A stretch of 64,000 nt of DNA from Hyperoodon ampullatus (taxonomy: Eukaryota; Chordata; Mammalia; Artiodactyla; Ziphiidae), in contig CATKHW010000558.1 in NCBI GenBank assembly GCA_949752795.1, positions 992,001 through 1,056,000 of the forward strand, written 5' to 3'. The first letter of the stretch is position 1; each line of letters starts with the position of its first letter. The position numbers and the translations under genes were made by a program. Below are positions 23,161 to 37,091 of this stretch, one piece after another. The notes under the pieces were generated by a model that saw only the letters and a program-made list of their open reading frames with translations, was not told the DNA's origin and ran no database searches.

Positions 23161-24902
23161 TTCTTTACAATTCCTTCAGGGGCTGTGATGAAACATGGAA
23201 TGACCCTATCTACAACGACAACTGAATGTGGCATAAGGCTGGACACTTGGGACAGAGAGGATTGGTTAGATTGGGTGAGCAAATGCAGACATTTTAAAGC
23301 AATAATGCGTGACACACATTCCAAGGGTCCCAACTCTCCAGGTTGAAGGGAACATTACTACAGCTATAACATGTACGGGAAACCTAGAGAATGGACACAC
23401 TGTGAATACGAAAGGTTTCTAGAAATCAACTAATAGTCCCTCTCCTGGTTCTCCGGCTAGAATTTCCTACTGCTTTACTATCAATCTCCCAACTTGGAGA
23501 GACAGCCCCTTTAACCTCCTGGTTCTCACAGGTTGCCAATTTGGCAGAGGATGAAAGTGAAGAGGGAGAACCAATGAGAGAGTAGCTGTTAGGCATTTGG
23601 ACGGGCACATGTCACTCTAATTTCCAAGCAGGAAGAAGAATTAACCAATGTCTCAGGCACCCGCCGGGAACTAGTATAGGTCCTGAACCAAAATTTTGGA
23701 GTTGCGGTCAGCTCACAAAAAACAAGTTGGAAAATGGAGCTCAGGGGCACAGCAATTCTCAAAGTGTCAGAGAAATAAACGACAACTATAGTCCAAAAAC
23801 CTGTTGAGCGAAGGTAACGAGGCGGACTTGAAAGCGAGCCAGAATAGCAGGAAACAGATTTCAAGAGGTACATTGGAATCTCCTTTAAAGCACAGGAAGA
23901 GGGCACAACTTCGACAATGATGCACTTGGCCAAAAAGGGCGTATGGGTTTTCTCTTGAATATATTCATGGGAAAACCCATACGCCCTTTTTGGCCAAGCA
24001 AGCAAGCGGGCAATGCAAATCTGCACTACAAAGAAGTATCACTTCCCACCGGTCAAAAGGGACATCCGCAAATGGGTAAAAAACAGAAAGGCAAGACAGG
24101 CCCTGGAGAACAGGGAGCCTAGTTATGCTGATGGGCAGGATGTAAATTGCCAACTGCCTTTCTGGTGGAGTGCACTGTGTTCCCTCAATCAAGTAAACAA
24201 CCGAGCTACAGAGCCAAGGGCACTTCCAGTCTAGGGAATATACCTTGGGAATACTGAAAATCAATAAGACAGAGCCACCCCAAAATTTAGGGCTGCACTG
24301 CTTACAAGAACCTCAACTTGGGTACACCTTAAATATCCCAGGAAAGACAAAAATGGTTCAAGAAACTGTGTTACTTACATACGATGGAATATCCCTCAGC
24401 CATGAAATCAATGTCATAAGGCCAGTAGCAGCAGAATGAGTGGATTCAGGTACGATGTTTCTAAGTGAAATAAGTGACAAACATAAAGAAACTTATCATA
24501 AGATATCACTTATGAAGGTCCTGTAAACATGGCTACACATGAACTGAGTTAGGAAAGAGAACAGAGTCTTACATTTAGAAAACACTCTTATGCCTGCTTC
24601 AGGGGAAAGGAGAGGAGGGGTGATGCATAAAACCAGAGTTTGATATCCGTACAGGTACTATTCCAAAAACCAAATATGGAATAGACAAGACCTACACCTT
24701 CTTCAGTGAAAGGGACTCAATCCCCCATATTTCCCGCAGAGGAATATATCTGACTAGTAAGAATCTTAAAACCTATATATTGATATGTCTCCATAAGGGA
24801 ATCAAGTGTGTCTAGACTGGCATAAACATGTCAGTGAGAATCAGCTCAAACCCACTATAAAAAGGAATTTCAAAAACAAAACAAAACAAAAATACAGGGA
24901 AA
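23161..24902 (+). repeat. Satellite unit 11, B/A hybrid
   Basis: Class B in front (including 'aacctgttgagcgaagg' and 'aatagcaggaaacag'), class A from 'gagggcacaac' onward. The switch lies between 23850 and 23901 and the palindrome is at 23926-23997. The tail carries 'aagtgacaaac' instead of 'aagtcacaaac', a variant also seen 8,710 bp further right. Confidence 0.92.
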
Positions 24903-26642
24903 TTCTTTACAATTCCTTCAGGGGCTCTGATGAAACCTGGAATAACCCTATCTACAACGACAACTGGATGTGGCATAAGGCTGGACACTTGGAACAGAGA
25001 GGAATGGATAGATTGGGTGAGCAAATGCATACATTTTAAAGCAATAATGCGTGGCACACATTCCAAGGGTCCCAACTCTCCAGGTGGAAGGGAATATTAC
25101 TACAGCTATAACATGTACGGGAAACCTAGAGAATGGACACACTGTGAATATGAAAGGTTTCTAGAATTCAACTAATAGTCCCTCTCCTGTTTCTCCGGCT
25201 AGAATTTCCTACTGCTTTACTATCAATCTCCCAACTTGGAGAGACAGCCCCTTTAACCTCCTGGTTCGCACAGCTTGCCAATTTGGCAGAGGATGAAAGT
25301 GAAGAGGGAGAACCAATGAGAGAGTAGCTGTTAGGCATTTGGACGGGCACATGTCACTCTAATTTCCAAGCAGGAAGAAGAATTAACCAAAGTCTCAGCC
25401 ACCCACCAGGAACCAGTATAGGTCCTGAACCAAAATTTTTTCTTGCCGTCAGCTCACAAAAAAACGATTAGAAAAATGGAGCTCAGGGGCACAGCAATTC
25501 ACAAACTGGCAGAGTAATAAATGACAACTATCATCCAAACATCTGTTGAGTGAAGGCAACGAGGTGGACTTGAAATCGAGACAGAATACCAGGAAACAGA
25601 TTTCAAGAGGTACATTGGAATCTCCTTTAAAGCACAGGAAGAGGGCACAACTTCGACAATGATGCACTTGGCCAAAAAGGGCGTATGGGTTTTCTCCTGA
25701 ATATATTCATGGGAAAACCCATACGCCCTTTTTGGCCAAGCAAGCAAGCGGGCAATGCAAATCTGCACTACAAAGAAGTATCACTTCCCACCGGTCAAAA
25801 GGGACATCCGCAAATGGGTAAAAAACAGAAAGGCAAGACAGGCCCTGGAGAACAGGGAGCCTAGTTATGCTGATGGGCAGGATGTAAATTGCCAACTGCC
25901 TTTCTGGTGGAGTGCACTGTGTTCCCTCAATCAAGTAAACAACCGAGCTACAGAGCCAAGGGCACTTCCAGTCTAGGGAATATACCTTGGGAATACTGAA
26001 AATCAATAAGAAAGAGCCACCCCAAAATTTAGGGCTGCACTGCTTACAAGAACCTCAACTTGGGTACACCTTAAATATCCCAGGAAAGACAAAAATGGTT
26101 CAAGAAACTGTGTTACTTACGTACGATGGAATATCCCTCAGCCATGAAATCAATGTCATAAGGCCAGTAGCAGCAGAATGAGTGGATTCAGGTACGATGG
26201 TTCTAAGTGAAATAAGTCACAAACATAAAGAAACTTATCATAAGATATCACTTATGAAGGTCCTGTAAACATGGCTACACATGAACTGAGTTAGGAAAGA
26301 GAACAGAGTCTTACATTTAGAAAACACTCTTATGCCTGCTTCAGGGGAAAGGAGAGGAGGGGTGATGCATAAAACCAGAGTTTGATATCCGTACAGGTAC
26401 TATTCCAAAAACCAAATATGGAATAGACAAGACCTACACCTTCTTCAGTGAAAGGGACTCAATCCCCCATATTTCCCGCAGAGGAATATATCTGACTAGT
26501 AAGAATCTTAAAACCTATATATTGATATGTCTCCATAAGGGAATCAAGTGTGTCTAGACTGGCATAAACATGTCAGTGAGAATCAGCTCAAACCCACTAT
26601 AAAAAGGAATTTCAAAAACAAAACAAAAAAAATACAGGGAAA
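24903..26642 (+). repeat. Satellite unit 12, class A (opens 5-unit repeat, copy 1)
   Basis: Class A, palindrome 25668-25739. Private variants 'gaggaatggatagattg' and 'aaatgcatacatttt' near 25000-25035 are shared only with unit 17, exactly 8,710 bp away, apart from one base. Confidence 0.93.
25668..25739. repeat. Palindrome, class A form (representative)
   Basis: 72-bp inverted repeat with no spacer. The outer 26 bp on each side pair perfectly ('ttggccaaaaagggcgtatg' plus 'ggtttt'). Two mismatches follow near the centre ('ctcctg' against 'catggg'), around 'aatatatt'. Matching copies occur in all class A units. The sequence could extrude as a cruciform or fold as a hairpin when single-stranded. 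Confidence 0.93.
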
Positions 26643-28381
26643 TTCTTTACAATTCCTTCAGGGGCTCTGATGAAACCTGGAATAACCCTATCTACAACGA
26701 CAACTGGATGTGGCATAAGGCTGGACACTTGGAACAGAGAGGATTGGATAGATTGGGTGAGCAAATGCAGACATTTTAAAGCAATAATGCATGACACACA
26801 TTCCGAGGGTCCCAACTCTCCATGTTGAAGGGAATATTACTACAGCTATAACATGTACGGGAAACCTAGAGAATGGACACACTGTGAATACGAAAGGTTT
26901 CTAGAAATCAAATAATACTCCCCCTCCTGGTTCTCCGGCTAGAATTTCCTACTGCTTTACTATCAATCTCCCAACTTGGAGAGACAGCCCCTTTAACCTC
27001 CTGGTTCTCCCAGGTTGCCAATTTGGCAGAGGATGAAAGTGAAGAGGGAGAACCATTGAGAGAGTAGCTGTTAGGCATTTGGACGGGCACATGTCACTCT
27101 AATTTCCAAGCAGGAAGAAGAATTAACTAATGTCTCAGCCACCCGCCGGGAACTAGTATAGGTCCTGAACCAAAATTTTGGAGTTGCGGTCAGCTCACAA
27201 AAAACAAGTTGGAAAATGGAGCTCAGGGGCACAGCAATTCTCAAAGTGTCAGAGAAATAAACGACAACTATAGTCCAAAAACCTGTTGAGCGAAGGCAAC
27301 GAGGCGGACTTGAAAGCGAGCCAGAATAGCAGGAAACAGATTTCAAGAGGTACATTGGAATCTCCTTTAAAGCACAGGAAGAGGGGCACATCTTCGACAA
27401 TGATGCACTTGGCCAAAAAGGGTGTATGCGTTTTCTCCTGAATATATTCAGGAGAGATCACATACTCCCTGTTTGGCCAAGCAAGCAAGCGGGCAATGCA
27501 AATCTGCACTACAAAGAAGTATCACATCCCACAAGTCAAAAGGGACATCCGCAAAATGTGTAAAAACCAGAGAGGCAAGACAGGCCCTGGAGAACGGGGA
27601 GCCTAGTTATGCTGTTGGGCGGGATGTAAATTGCCAACTGCCTCTCTGGAGGAGTGCATTGTGTTCCCTAAAACAAGTAAACAACAGAGCTACAGAGCCA
27701 AGGGCAATTCCAGTCTAGGGAATATACCTTGGGAAAACTGAAAATCAATAAGACAGAGCCACCCCAAAATTTAGGGCTGCACTGCTTACAAGAACCTCAA
27801 CTTGGGTACACATTAAATATCTGAGGAATGACAAAAATTGTTCAAGAAACTGTGTTACTTACATATGATGGAATATCCCTCAGTCATGAAATCAATGTCA
27901 TAAGGCCAGTAGCAGCAGAATGAGTGGATTCAGGTACGATGGTTCTAAGTGAAATAAGTCACAAACATAAAGAATCTTATCATAAGATATCACTTATGAA
28001 GGTCCTGTAAACATGGCTACACATGAACTGAGTTAGGAAAGAGAACAGAGTCTCACATTTAGAAAACACTCTTATGCCTGCTTAAGGGGGAAGGAGAGGT
28101 GGGGTGATGCACAAAACCAGAGTTTGATAGGAATACGGGTACCGTTCCAAAAACCAACTACGGAATAGACAAGACCTACACCTTCCTCAGTGAACGGGAC
28201 TCAAAACCCCATATTTCCCACAGAGGAATATATCTGACTAGTAAGAATCTTAAAACCTATGTATTGATATGTCTCTGTAAGGGAATCATGTGGGTCTAGA
28301 CTGGCATAAACATGGCAGTGAGAATCAGTTCAAACCCACTTTAAAAAGGAATTTCAAAAACAAAACAAAAAAACACGGAAA
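26643..28381 (+). repeat. Satellite unit 13, class B
   Basis: Palindrome 27409-27480. Private variants 'cccacaagtcaaaaggg' and 'ccagagaggcaag' right of the palindrome are shared with unit 18 (8,710 bp away). Confidence 0.93.
27409..27480. repeat. Palindrome, class B form (representative)
   Basis: Same 72-bp inverted repeat, but the right arm reads 'gagatcacatactccc', giving about four mismatches in the middle of the stem; this copy also has 'tgtttgg' in place of 'tttttgg'. The outer 'ttggcca' and the inner 'tcctgaatatattcagga' still pair. Confidence 0.9.
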
Positions 28382-30128
28382 TTCTTTACAATTCCTTGAG
28401 TTGCTCTGATGAACCCTGGAATGATCCTATCTACAACGACACCTGGATGTGGCACAAGGTTGGACACTTGGGACTGAGAGGATCGGTGAGATTCGGTGAG
28501 CAAATGCAGACCATTTAAGACAATAATGCGTGGCACACATTCCAAGTGTTCCAACTCTCCAGGTTGAAGGGAATATTACTACAGCTATAACATGTATGGG
28601 AAACCTAGAGAATGGACACACTCTGAATACAAAAAGTTTCTAAAACTCAACTAACAGTCTCTCTCCTGGTGCTCCTGTTTGACTTTCCAACTGCTTTACT
28701 CTCAATCTCCCAACTTGGAGAGACATCCCCTTTAACCTCCTGGTTCGCACAGCTTGTCAATTTGGCAGAGGATGAAAGGGAAGAGGGAGAACTAATGAGA
28801 GAGTAGCTGTTAGGCATTTGGACGGGCAGAGGTCTCTCTAATTTCCCGGCAGGAAGAAGAATTAACCCAAGTCTCAGCCACGCACCGGGAAAGAGTATAG
28901 GTCCTGAACCAAAATTTTGGACTTTCGGTCAGCTCACAAAAAACGAGTTGATAAATCGAGCTCAGTTGCACAATAATTCAAAACCTGGCAGAGTAATAAA
29001 GGGCAACTATCGTCCAAAAATCTGTTGAGGGAAGGCAATGAGGCAGACTTGAAACCGATCCAGAATAGCAGGACACAGATTTCAAGAGGTACATTGCAAT
29101 CGCCTTCAAAGCACAGGAAGAAGGGCAAAACTTCGACAATGATGCACTTGGCCAAAAAGGGCGTATGCGTTTTCTCCTGAATATATTCAGGAGAAAACAC
29201 ATACGCCCTTTTTGGCCAAGCAAGCAAGCGGGCAATGCAAATCTGCACTACAAAATGTATCACTTCCCACCGGTCAAAAGGGATATCCGCAAAATGTGTA
29301 AAAACCAGAAAGGCAAGACAGGCCCTGGAGAACAGAGAGCCTAGTTATGCTGATGGGTGGGATGTAAATTACCAACTGACTTTGTGGAGGAGTTCACTGT
29401 GTTCCCTAAAACAAGTAAACAAGAGAGCTACAGAACCAAGGGCACTTCCAGTCTAGGGAATATACCTTGGGAAAACTGAAAATCAATAAGACAGAGCCAC
29501 CCCAAATTAGGGCTGCACTGCTTACAAGAACCTCAACTTGGGTACACCGTAAATATCCTGGGAAAGACAAAAATGGTTTAAGAAATTGTATTACTTACGG
29601 AAGATGGAATATCCCACAGCCATGCAATCAATGTCATGAGGCCAGTAGCAACAAAATGAGTGGATTCAGGTACGACGATTCTAAGTGAAATAAGTCACAG
29701 AGAAAAAGAAACTTATCATAAGATATCACTTATGAAGGTCCTGTAAACATGGCTACACATGAACTGAGTTAGGAAAGAGAACAGAGTCTCACATTTAGAA
29801 AACACTCTTATGCCTGCTTAAGGGGGAAGGAGAGGTGGGGTGATGCATAAAACCAGAGTTTGATATCCGTACAGGTACTATTCCAAAAACCAAATATGGA
29901 ATAGACAAGACCTACACCTTCTTCAGTGAACGGGACTCAATCCCCCATATTTCCCGCAGAGGAATATATCTGACTAGTAAGAATCTTAAAACCTATATAT
30001 TGATATGTCTCCATAAGGGCATCAAGTGTGTCTAGACTGGCATAAACATGTCAGTGACAATCAGCTCAAACCCACTATAAAAAGAATTTCAAAAACAAAA
30101 CAAAACAAAACAAAAAAAAACAGGAAAA
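28382..30128 (+). repeat. Satellite unit 14, class C
   Basis: Complete class C unit including a C tail ('ccgtaaatatcctggg', 'acggaagatgg'). Palindrome 29148-29219. Shares 'ccaactgactttgtgg' with unit 19. Confidence 0.93.
29148..29219. repeat. Palindrome, class C form (representative, most perfect)
   Basis: 72 bp with a single mismatch (left 'tatgcgtttt', right 'aaaacacata') and a symmetrical centre 'cctgaatatattcagg'. No spacer. This is the best preserved form. Confidence 0.94.
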
Positions 30129-31870
30129 TTCTTTACAATTCCTTCAGGGTCTCTGATGAAACCTGGAAAGACCCTATCTACAACGACAGCTGGATGTGGC
30201 ATAAGTCTGGACACTTGGGACAGAGAGGAATGGTTAGATTGGGTGAGCAAATGCAGACATTTTAAAGCAATAATGTGTGGCACACATTCCAAGGGTCCCA
30301 ACTCTCCAGGTGGAAGGGAATATTACTACAGCTATAACATGTACGGGAAACCTAGAGAATGGACACACTGTGAATACGAAAGGTTTCTAGAATTCAACTA
30401 ATAGTCCCTCTCCTGTTTCTCCGGCTAGAACTTCCTACTGCTTTACTATCAATCTCCCAACTTGGAGAGACAGCCCCTTTAACCTCCTGGTTCGCACAGC
30501 TTGCCAATTTGGCAGAGGATGAAAGTGAAGAGGGAGAACCAATGAGAGAGTAGCTGTTAGGCTTTTGGACGGGCACATGTCACTCTAATTTCCCGGCAGG
30601 AAGAAGAATTAACCAAAGTCTCAGCCACCCGCCAGGAACCAGTATAGGTCCTGAACCAAAATTTTGTTCTTGCCGTCAGCTCACAAAAAACGAGTAGAAA
30701 AATGGAGCTCAGGGGCACAGCAATTCACAAACTGGCAGAGTAATAAATGACAACTATCATCCAAACATCTGTTGAGTGAAGGCAACGAGGTGGACTTGAA
30801 AGCGAGACAGAATACCAGGAAACAGATTTCAAGAGGTACATTGGAATCTCCTTTAAAGCACAGGAAGAGGGCACAACTTCGACAATGATGCACTTGGCCA
30901 AAAAGGGTGTATGGGTTTTCTCCTGAATATATTCATGGGAAAACCCATACGCCCTTTTTGGCCAAGCAAGCAAGCGGGCAATGCAAATCTGCACTACAAA
31001 GAAGTATCACTTCCCACAGGTCAAAAGGGACATCCGCAAATGGGTAAAAAACAGAAAGGCAAGACAGGCCCTGGAGAACAGGGAGCCTAGTTATGCTGAT
31101 GGGCAGGATGTAAATTGCCAACTGCCTTTCTGGTGGAGTGCACTGTGTTCCCTCAATCAAGTAAACAACCGAGCTACAGAGCCAAGGGCACTTCCAGTCT
31201 AGGGAATATACCTTGGGAATACTGAAAATCAATAAGACAGAGCCACCCCAAAATTTAGGGCTGCACTGCTTACAAGAACCTCAACTTGGGTACACCTTAA
31301 ATATCCCAGGAAAGACAAAAATGGTTCAAGAAACTGTGTTACTTACATACGATGGAATATCCCTCAGCCATGAAATCAATGTCATAAGGCCAGTAGCAGC
31401 AGAATGAGTGGATTCAGGTACGATGGTTCTAAGTGAAATAAGTCACAAACATAAAGAAACTTATCATAAGATATCACTTATGAAGGTCCTGTAAACATGG
31501 CTACACATGAACTGAGTTAGGAAAGAGAACAGAGTCTTACATTTAGAAAACACTCTTATGCCTGCTTCAGGGGAAAGGAGAGGAGGGGTGATGCATAAAA
31601 CCAGAGTTTGATATCCGTACAGGTACTATTCCAAAAACCAAATATGGAATAGACCAGACCTACACCTTCTTCAGTGAAAGGGACTCAATCCCCCATATTT
31701 CCCGCAGAGGAATATATCTGACTAGTAAGAATCTTAAAACCTATATATTGATATGTCTCCATAAGGGAATCAAGTGTGTCTAGACTGGCATAAACATGTC
31801 AGTGAGAATCAGCTCAAACCCACTATAAAAAGGAATTTCAAAAACAAAACAAAACAAAAATACAGGGAAA
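30129..31870 (+). repeat. Satellite unit 15, class A
   Basis: A unit of the kind that follows C ('acctggaaagaccctatc', 'cgacagctggatg'). Palindrome 30894-30965, with 'aaaagggtgtatggg' in the left arm. Confidence 0.93.
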
Positions 31871-33612
31871 TTCTTTACAATTCCTTCAGGGGCTCTGATG
31901 AAACCTGGAATAACCCTATCTACAACGACAACTGGATGTGGCATAAGGCTGGACACTTGGAACAGAGAGGATTGGATAGATTGGGTGAGCAAATGCAGAC
32001 ATTTTAAAGCAATAATGCGTGGCACACATTCCAAGGGTCCCAACTCTCCAGGTGGAAGGGAATATTACTACAGCTATAACATGTACGGCAAACCTAGAGA
32101 ATGGACACACTGTGAATATGAAAGGTTTCTAGAATTCAACTAATAGTCCCTCTCCTGTTTCTCCGGCTAGAATTTCCTACTGCTTTACTATCAATCTCCC
32201 AACTTGGAGAGACAGCCCCTTTAACCTCCTGGTTCGCACAGCTTGCCAATTTGGCAGAGGATGAAAGTGAAGAGGGAGAACCAATGAGAGAGTAGCTGTT
32301 AGGCATTTGGACGGGCACATGTCACTCTAATTTCCAAGCAGGAAGAAGAATTAACCAAAGTCTCAGCCACCCACCAGGAACCAGTATAGGTCCTGAACCA
32401 AAATTTTGTTCTTGCCGTCAGCTCACAAAAAAACTATTAGAAAATGGAGCTCAGGGGCACAGCAATTCACAAACTGGCAGAGTAATAAATGACAACTATC
32501 ATCCAAACATCTGTTGAGTGAAGGCAACAAGGTGGACTTGAAAGCGAGACAGAATACCAGGAAACAGATTTCAAGAGGTACATTGGAATCTCCTTTAAAG
32601 CACAGGAAGAGGGCACAACTTCGACAATGATGCACTTGGCCAAAAAGGACGTATGGGTTTTCTCCTGAATATATTCATGGGAAAACCCATACGCCCTTTT
32701 TGGCCAAGCAAGCAAGCGGGCAATGCAAATCTGCACTACAAAGAAGTATCACTTCCCACCGGTCAAAAGGGACATCCGCAAATGGGTAAAAAACAGAAAG
32801 GCAAGACAGGCCCTGGAGAACAGGGAGCCTAGTTATGCTGATGGGCAGGATGTAAATTGCCAACTGCCTTTCTGGTGGAGTGCACTGTGTTCCCTCAATC
32901 AAGTAAACAACCGAGCTACAGAGCCAAGGGCACTTCCAGTCTAGGGAATATACCTTGGGAATACTGAAAATCAATAAGACAGAGCCACCCCAAAATTTAG
33001 GGCTGCACTGCTTACAAGAACCTCAACTTGGGTACACCTTAAATATCCCAGGAAAGACAAAAATGGTTCAAGAAACTGTGTTACTTACATACGATGGAAT
33101 ATCCCTCAGCCATGAAATCAATGTCATAAGGCCAGTAGCAGCAGAATGAGTGGATTCAGGTACGATGGTTCTAAGTGAAATAAGTGACAAACATAAAGAA
33201 ACTTATCATAAGATATCACTTATGAAGGTCCTGTAAACATGGCTACACATGAACTGAGTTAGGAAAGAGAACAGAGTCTTACATTTAGAAAACACTCTTA
33301 TGCCTGCTTCAGGGGAAAGGAGAGGAGGGGTGATGCATAAAACCAGAGTTTGATATCCGTACAGGTACTATTCCAAAAACCAAATATGGAATAGACAAGA
33401 CCTACACCTTCTTCAGTGAAAGGGACTCAATCCCCCATATTTCCCGCAGAGGAATATATCTGACTAGTAAGAATCTTAAAACCTATATATTGATATGTCT
33501 CCATAAGGGAATCAAGTGTGTCTAGACTGGCATAAACATGTCAGTGAGAATCAGCTCAAACCCACTATAAAAAGGAATTTCAAAAACAAAACAAAACAAA
33601 AATACAGGGAAA
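31871..33612 (+). repeat. Satellite unit 16, class A (closes 5-unit repeat, copy 1)
   Basis: A unit of the kind that follows A ('ctggaataaccctatc', 'cttggaacagagagg'). Palindrome 32636-32707. Private 'aaaaactattagaaaatgg' near 32430 is shared with unit 21. Tail again has 'aagtgacaaac', as in unit 11. Confidence 0.93.
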
Positions 33613-35352
33613 TTCTTTACAATTCCTTCAGGGGCTCTGATGAAACCTGGAATAACCCTATCTACAACGACAACTGGATGTGGCATAAGGCTGGACACTT
33701 GGAACAGAGAGGAATGGATAGATTGGGTGACCAAATGCATACATTTTAAAGCAATAATGCGTGGCACACATTCCAAGGGTCCCAACTCTCCAGGTGGAAG
33801 GGAATATTACTACAGCTATAACATGTACGGGAAACCTAGAGAATGGACACACTGTGAATATGAAAGGTTTCTAGAATTCAACTAATAGTCCCTCTCCTGT
33901 TTCTCCGGCTAGAATTTCCTACTGCTTTACTATCAATCTCCCAACTTGGAGAGACAGCCCCTTTAACCTCCTGGTTCGCACAGCTTGCCAATTTGGCAGA
34001 GGATGAAAGTGAAGAGGGAGAACCAATGAGAGAGTAGCTGTTAGGCATTTGGACGGGCACATGTCACTCTAATTTCCAAGCAGGAAGAAGAATTAACCAA
34101 AGTCTCAGCCACCCACCAGGAACCAGTATAGGTCCTGAACCAAAATTTTGTTCTTGCATCAGCTCACAAAAAAACGATTAGAAAAATGGAGCTCAGGGGC
34201 ACAGCAATTCACAAACTGGCAGAGTAATAAATGACAACTATCATCCAAACATCTGTTGAGTGAAGGCAACGAGGTGAACTTGAAAGCGAGACAGAATACC
34301 AGGAAACAGATTTCAAGAGGTACATTGGAATCTCCTTTAAAGCACAGGAAGAGGGCACAACTTCGACAATGATGCACTTGGCCAAAAAGGGCGTATGGGT
34401 TTTCTCCTGAATATATTCATGGGAAAACCCATACGCCCTTTTTGGCCAAGCAAGCAAGCGGGCAATGCAAATCTGCACTACAAAGAAGTATCACTTCCCA
34501 CCGGTCAAAAGGGACATCCGCAAATGGGTAAAAAACAGAAAGGCAAGACAGGCCCTGGAGAACAGGGAGCCTAGTTATGCTGATGGGCAGGATGTAAATT
34601 GCCAACTGCCTTTCTGGTGGAGTGCACTGTGTTCCCTCAATCAAGTAAACAACCGAGCTACAGAGCCAAGGGCACTTCCAGTCTAGGGAATATACCTTGG
34701 GAATACTGAAAATCAATAAGAAAGAGCCACCCCAAAATTTAGGGCTGCACTGCTTACAAGAACCTCAACTTGGGTACACCTTAAATATCCCAGGAAAGAC
34801 AAAAATGGTTCAAGAAACTGTGTTACTTACGTACGATGGAATATCCCTCAGCCATGAAATCAATGTCATAAGTCCAGTAGCAGCAGAATGAGTGGATTCA
34901 GGTACGATGGTTCTAAGTGAAATAAGTCACAAACATAAAGAAACTTATCATAAGATATCACTTATGAAGGTCCTGTAAACATGGCTACACATGAACTGAG
35001 TTAGGAAAGAGAACAGAGTCTTACATTTAGAAAACACTCTTATGCCTGCTTCAGGGGAAAGGAGAGGAGGGGTGATGCATAAAACCAGAGTTTGATATCC
35101 GTACAGGTACTATTCCAAAAACCAAATATGGAATAGACAAGACCTACACCTTCTTCAGTGAAAGGGACTCAATCCCCCATATTTCCCGCAGAGGAATATA
35201 TCTGACTAGTAAGAATCTTAAAACCTATATATTGATATGTCTCCATAAGGGAATCAAGTGTGTCTAGACTGGCATAAACATGTCAGTGAGAATCAGCTCA
35301 AACCCACTATAAAAAGGAATTTCAAAAACAAAACAAAAAAAATACAGGGAAA
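33613..35352 (+). repeat. Satellite unit 17, class A (opens 5-unit repeat, copy 2)
   Basis: Counterpart of unit 12. Palindrome 34378-34449. It differs from unit 12 by a few point changes such as 'gtgaccaaatgcat' and 'gaggtgaacttg'. Confidence 0.93.
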
Positions 35353-37091
35353 TTCTTTACAATTCCTTCAGGGGCTCTGATGAAACCTGGAATAACCCTA
35401 TCTACAACGACAACTGGATGTGGCATAAGGCTGGACACTTGGAACAGAGAGGATTGGATAGATTGGGTGAGCAAATGCAGACATTTTAAAGCAATAATGC
35501 ATGACACACATTCCAAGGGTCCCAACTCTCCATGTTGAAGGGAATATTACTACAGCTATAACATGTACGGGAAACCTAGAGAATGGACACACTGTGAATA
35601 CGAAAGGTTTCTAGAAATCAAATAATAGTCCCTCTCCTGGTTCTCCGGCTAGAATTTCCTACTGCTTTACTATCAATCTCCCAACTTGGAGAGACAGCCC
35701 CTTTAACCTCCTGGTTCTCACAGGTTGCCAATTTGGCAGAGGATGAAAGTGAAGAGGGAGAACCATTGAGAGAGTAGCTGTTAGGCATTTGGACGGGCAC
35801 ATGTCACTCTAATTTCCAAGCAGGAAGAAGAATTAACTAATGTCTCAGCCACCCGCCGGGAACTAGTATAGGTCCTGAACCAAAATTTTGGAGTTGCGGT
35901 CAGCTCACAAAAAACAAGTTGGAAAATGGAGCTCAGGGGCACAGCAATTCTCAAAGTGTCAGAGAAATAAACGACAACTATAGTCCAAAAACCTGTTGAG
36001 CGAAGGCAACGAGGCGGACTTGAAAGCGAGCCAGAATAGCAGGAAACAGATTTCAAGAGGTACATTGGAATCTCCTTTAAAGCACAGGAAGAGGGGCACA
36101 TCTTCGACAATGATGCACTTGGCCAAAAAGGGTGTATGCGTTTTCTCCTGAATATATTCAGGAGAGATCACATACTCCCTGTTTGGCCAAGCAAGCAAGC
36201 GGGCAATGCAAATCTGCACTACAAAGAAGTATCACATCCCACAAGTCAAAAGGGACATCCGCAAAATGTGTAAAAACCAGAGAGGCAAGACAGGCCCTGG
36301 AGAACGGGGAGCCTAGTTATGCTGTTGGGCGGGATGTAAATTGCCAACTGCCTCTCTGGAGGAGTGCACTGTGTTCCCTAAAACAAGTAAACAACAGAGC
36401 TACAGAGCCAAGGGCAATTCCAGTCTAGGGAATATACCTTGGGAAAACTGAAAATCAATAAGACAGAGCCACCCCAAAATTTAGGGCTGCACTGCTTACA
36501 AGAACCTCAACTTGGGTACACATTAAATATCTGAGGAATGACAAAAATTGTTCAAGAAACTGTGTTACTTACATATGATGGAATATCCCTCAGTCATGAA
36601 ATCAATGTCATAAGGCCAGTAGCAGCAGAATGAGTGGATTCAGGTACGATGGTTCTAAGTGAAATAAGTCACAAACATAAAGAATCTTATCATAAGATAT
36701 CACTTATGAAGGTCCTGTAAACATGGCTACACATGAACTGAGTTAGGAAAGAGAACAGAGTCTCACATTTAGAAAACACTCTTATGCCTGCTTAAGGGGG
36801 AAGGAGAGGTGGGGTGATGCACAAAACCAGAATTTGATAGGAATACGGGTACCGTTCCAAAAACCAACTACGGAATAGACAAGACCTACACCTTCCTCAG
36901 TGAACGGGACTCAAAACCCCATATTTCCCACAGAGGAATATATCTGACTAGTAAGAACCTTAAAACCTATGTATTGATATGTCTCTGTAAGGGAATCATG
37001 TGGGTCTAGACTGGCATAAACATGGCAGTGAGAATCAGTTCAAACCCACTTTAAAAAGGAATTTCGAAAACAAAACAAAAAAACACGGAAA
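35353..37091 (+). repeat. Satellite unit 18, class B
   Basis: Counterpart of unit 13, palindrome 36119-36190. Confidence 0.93.
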
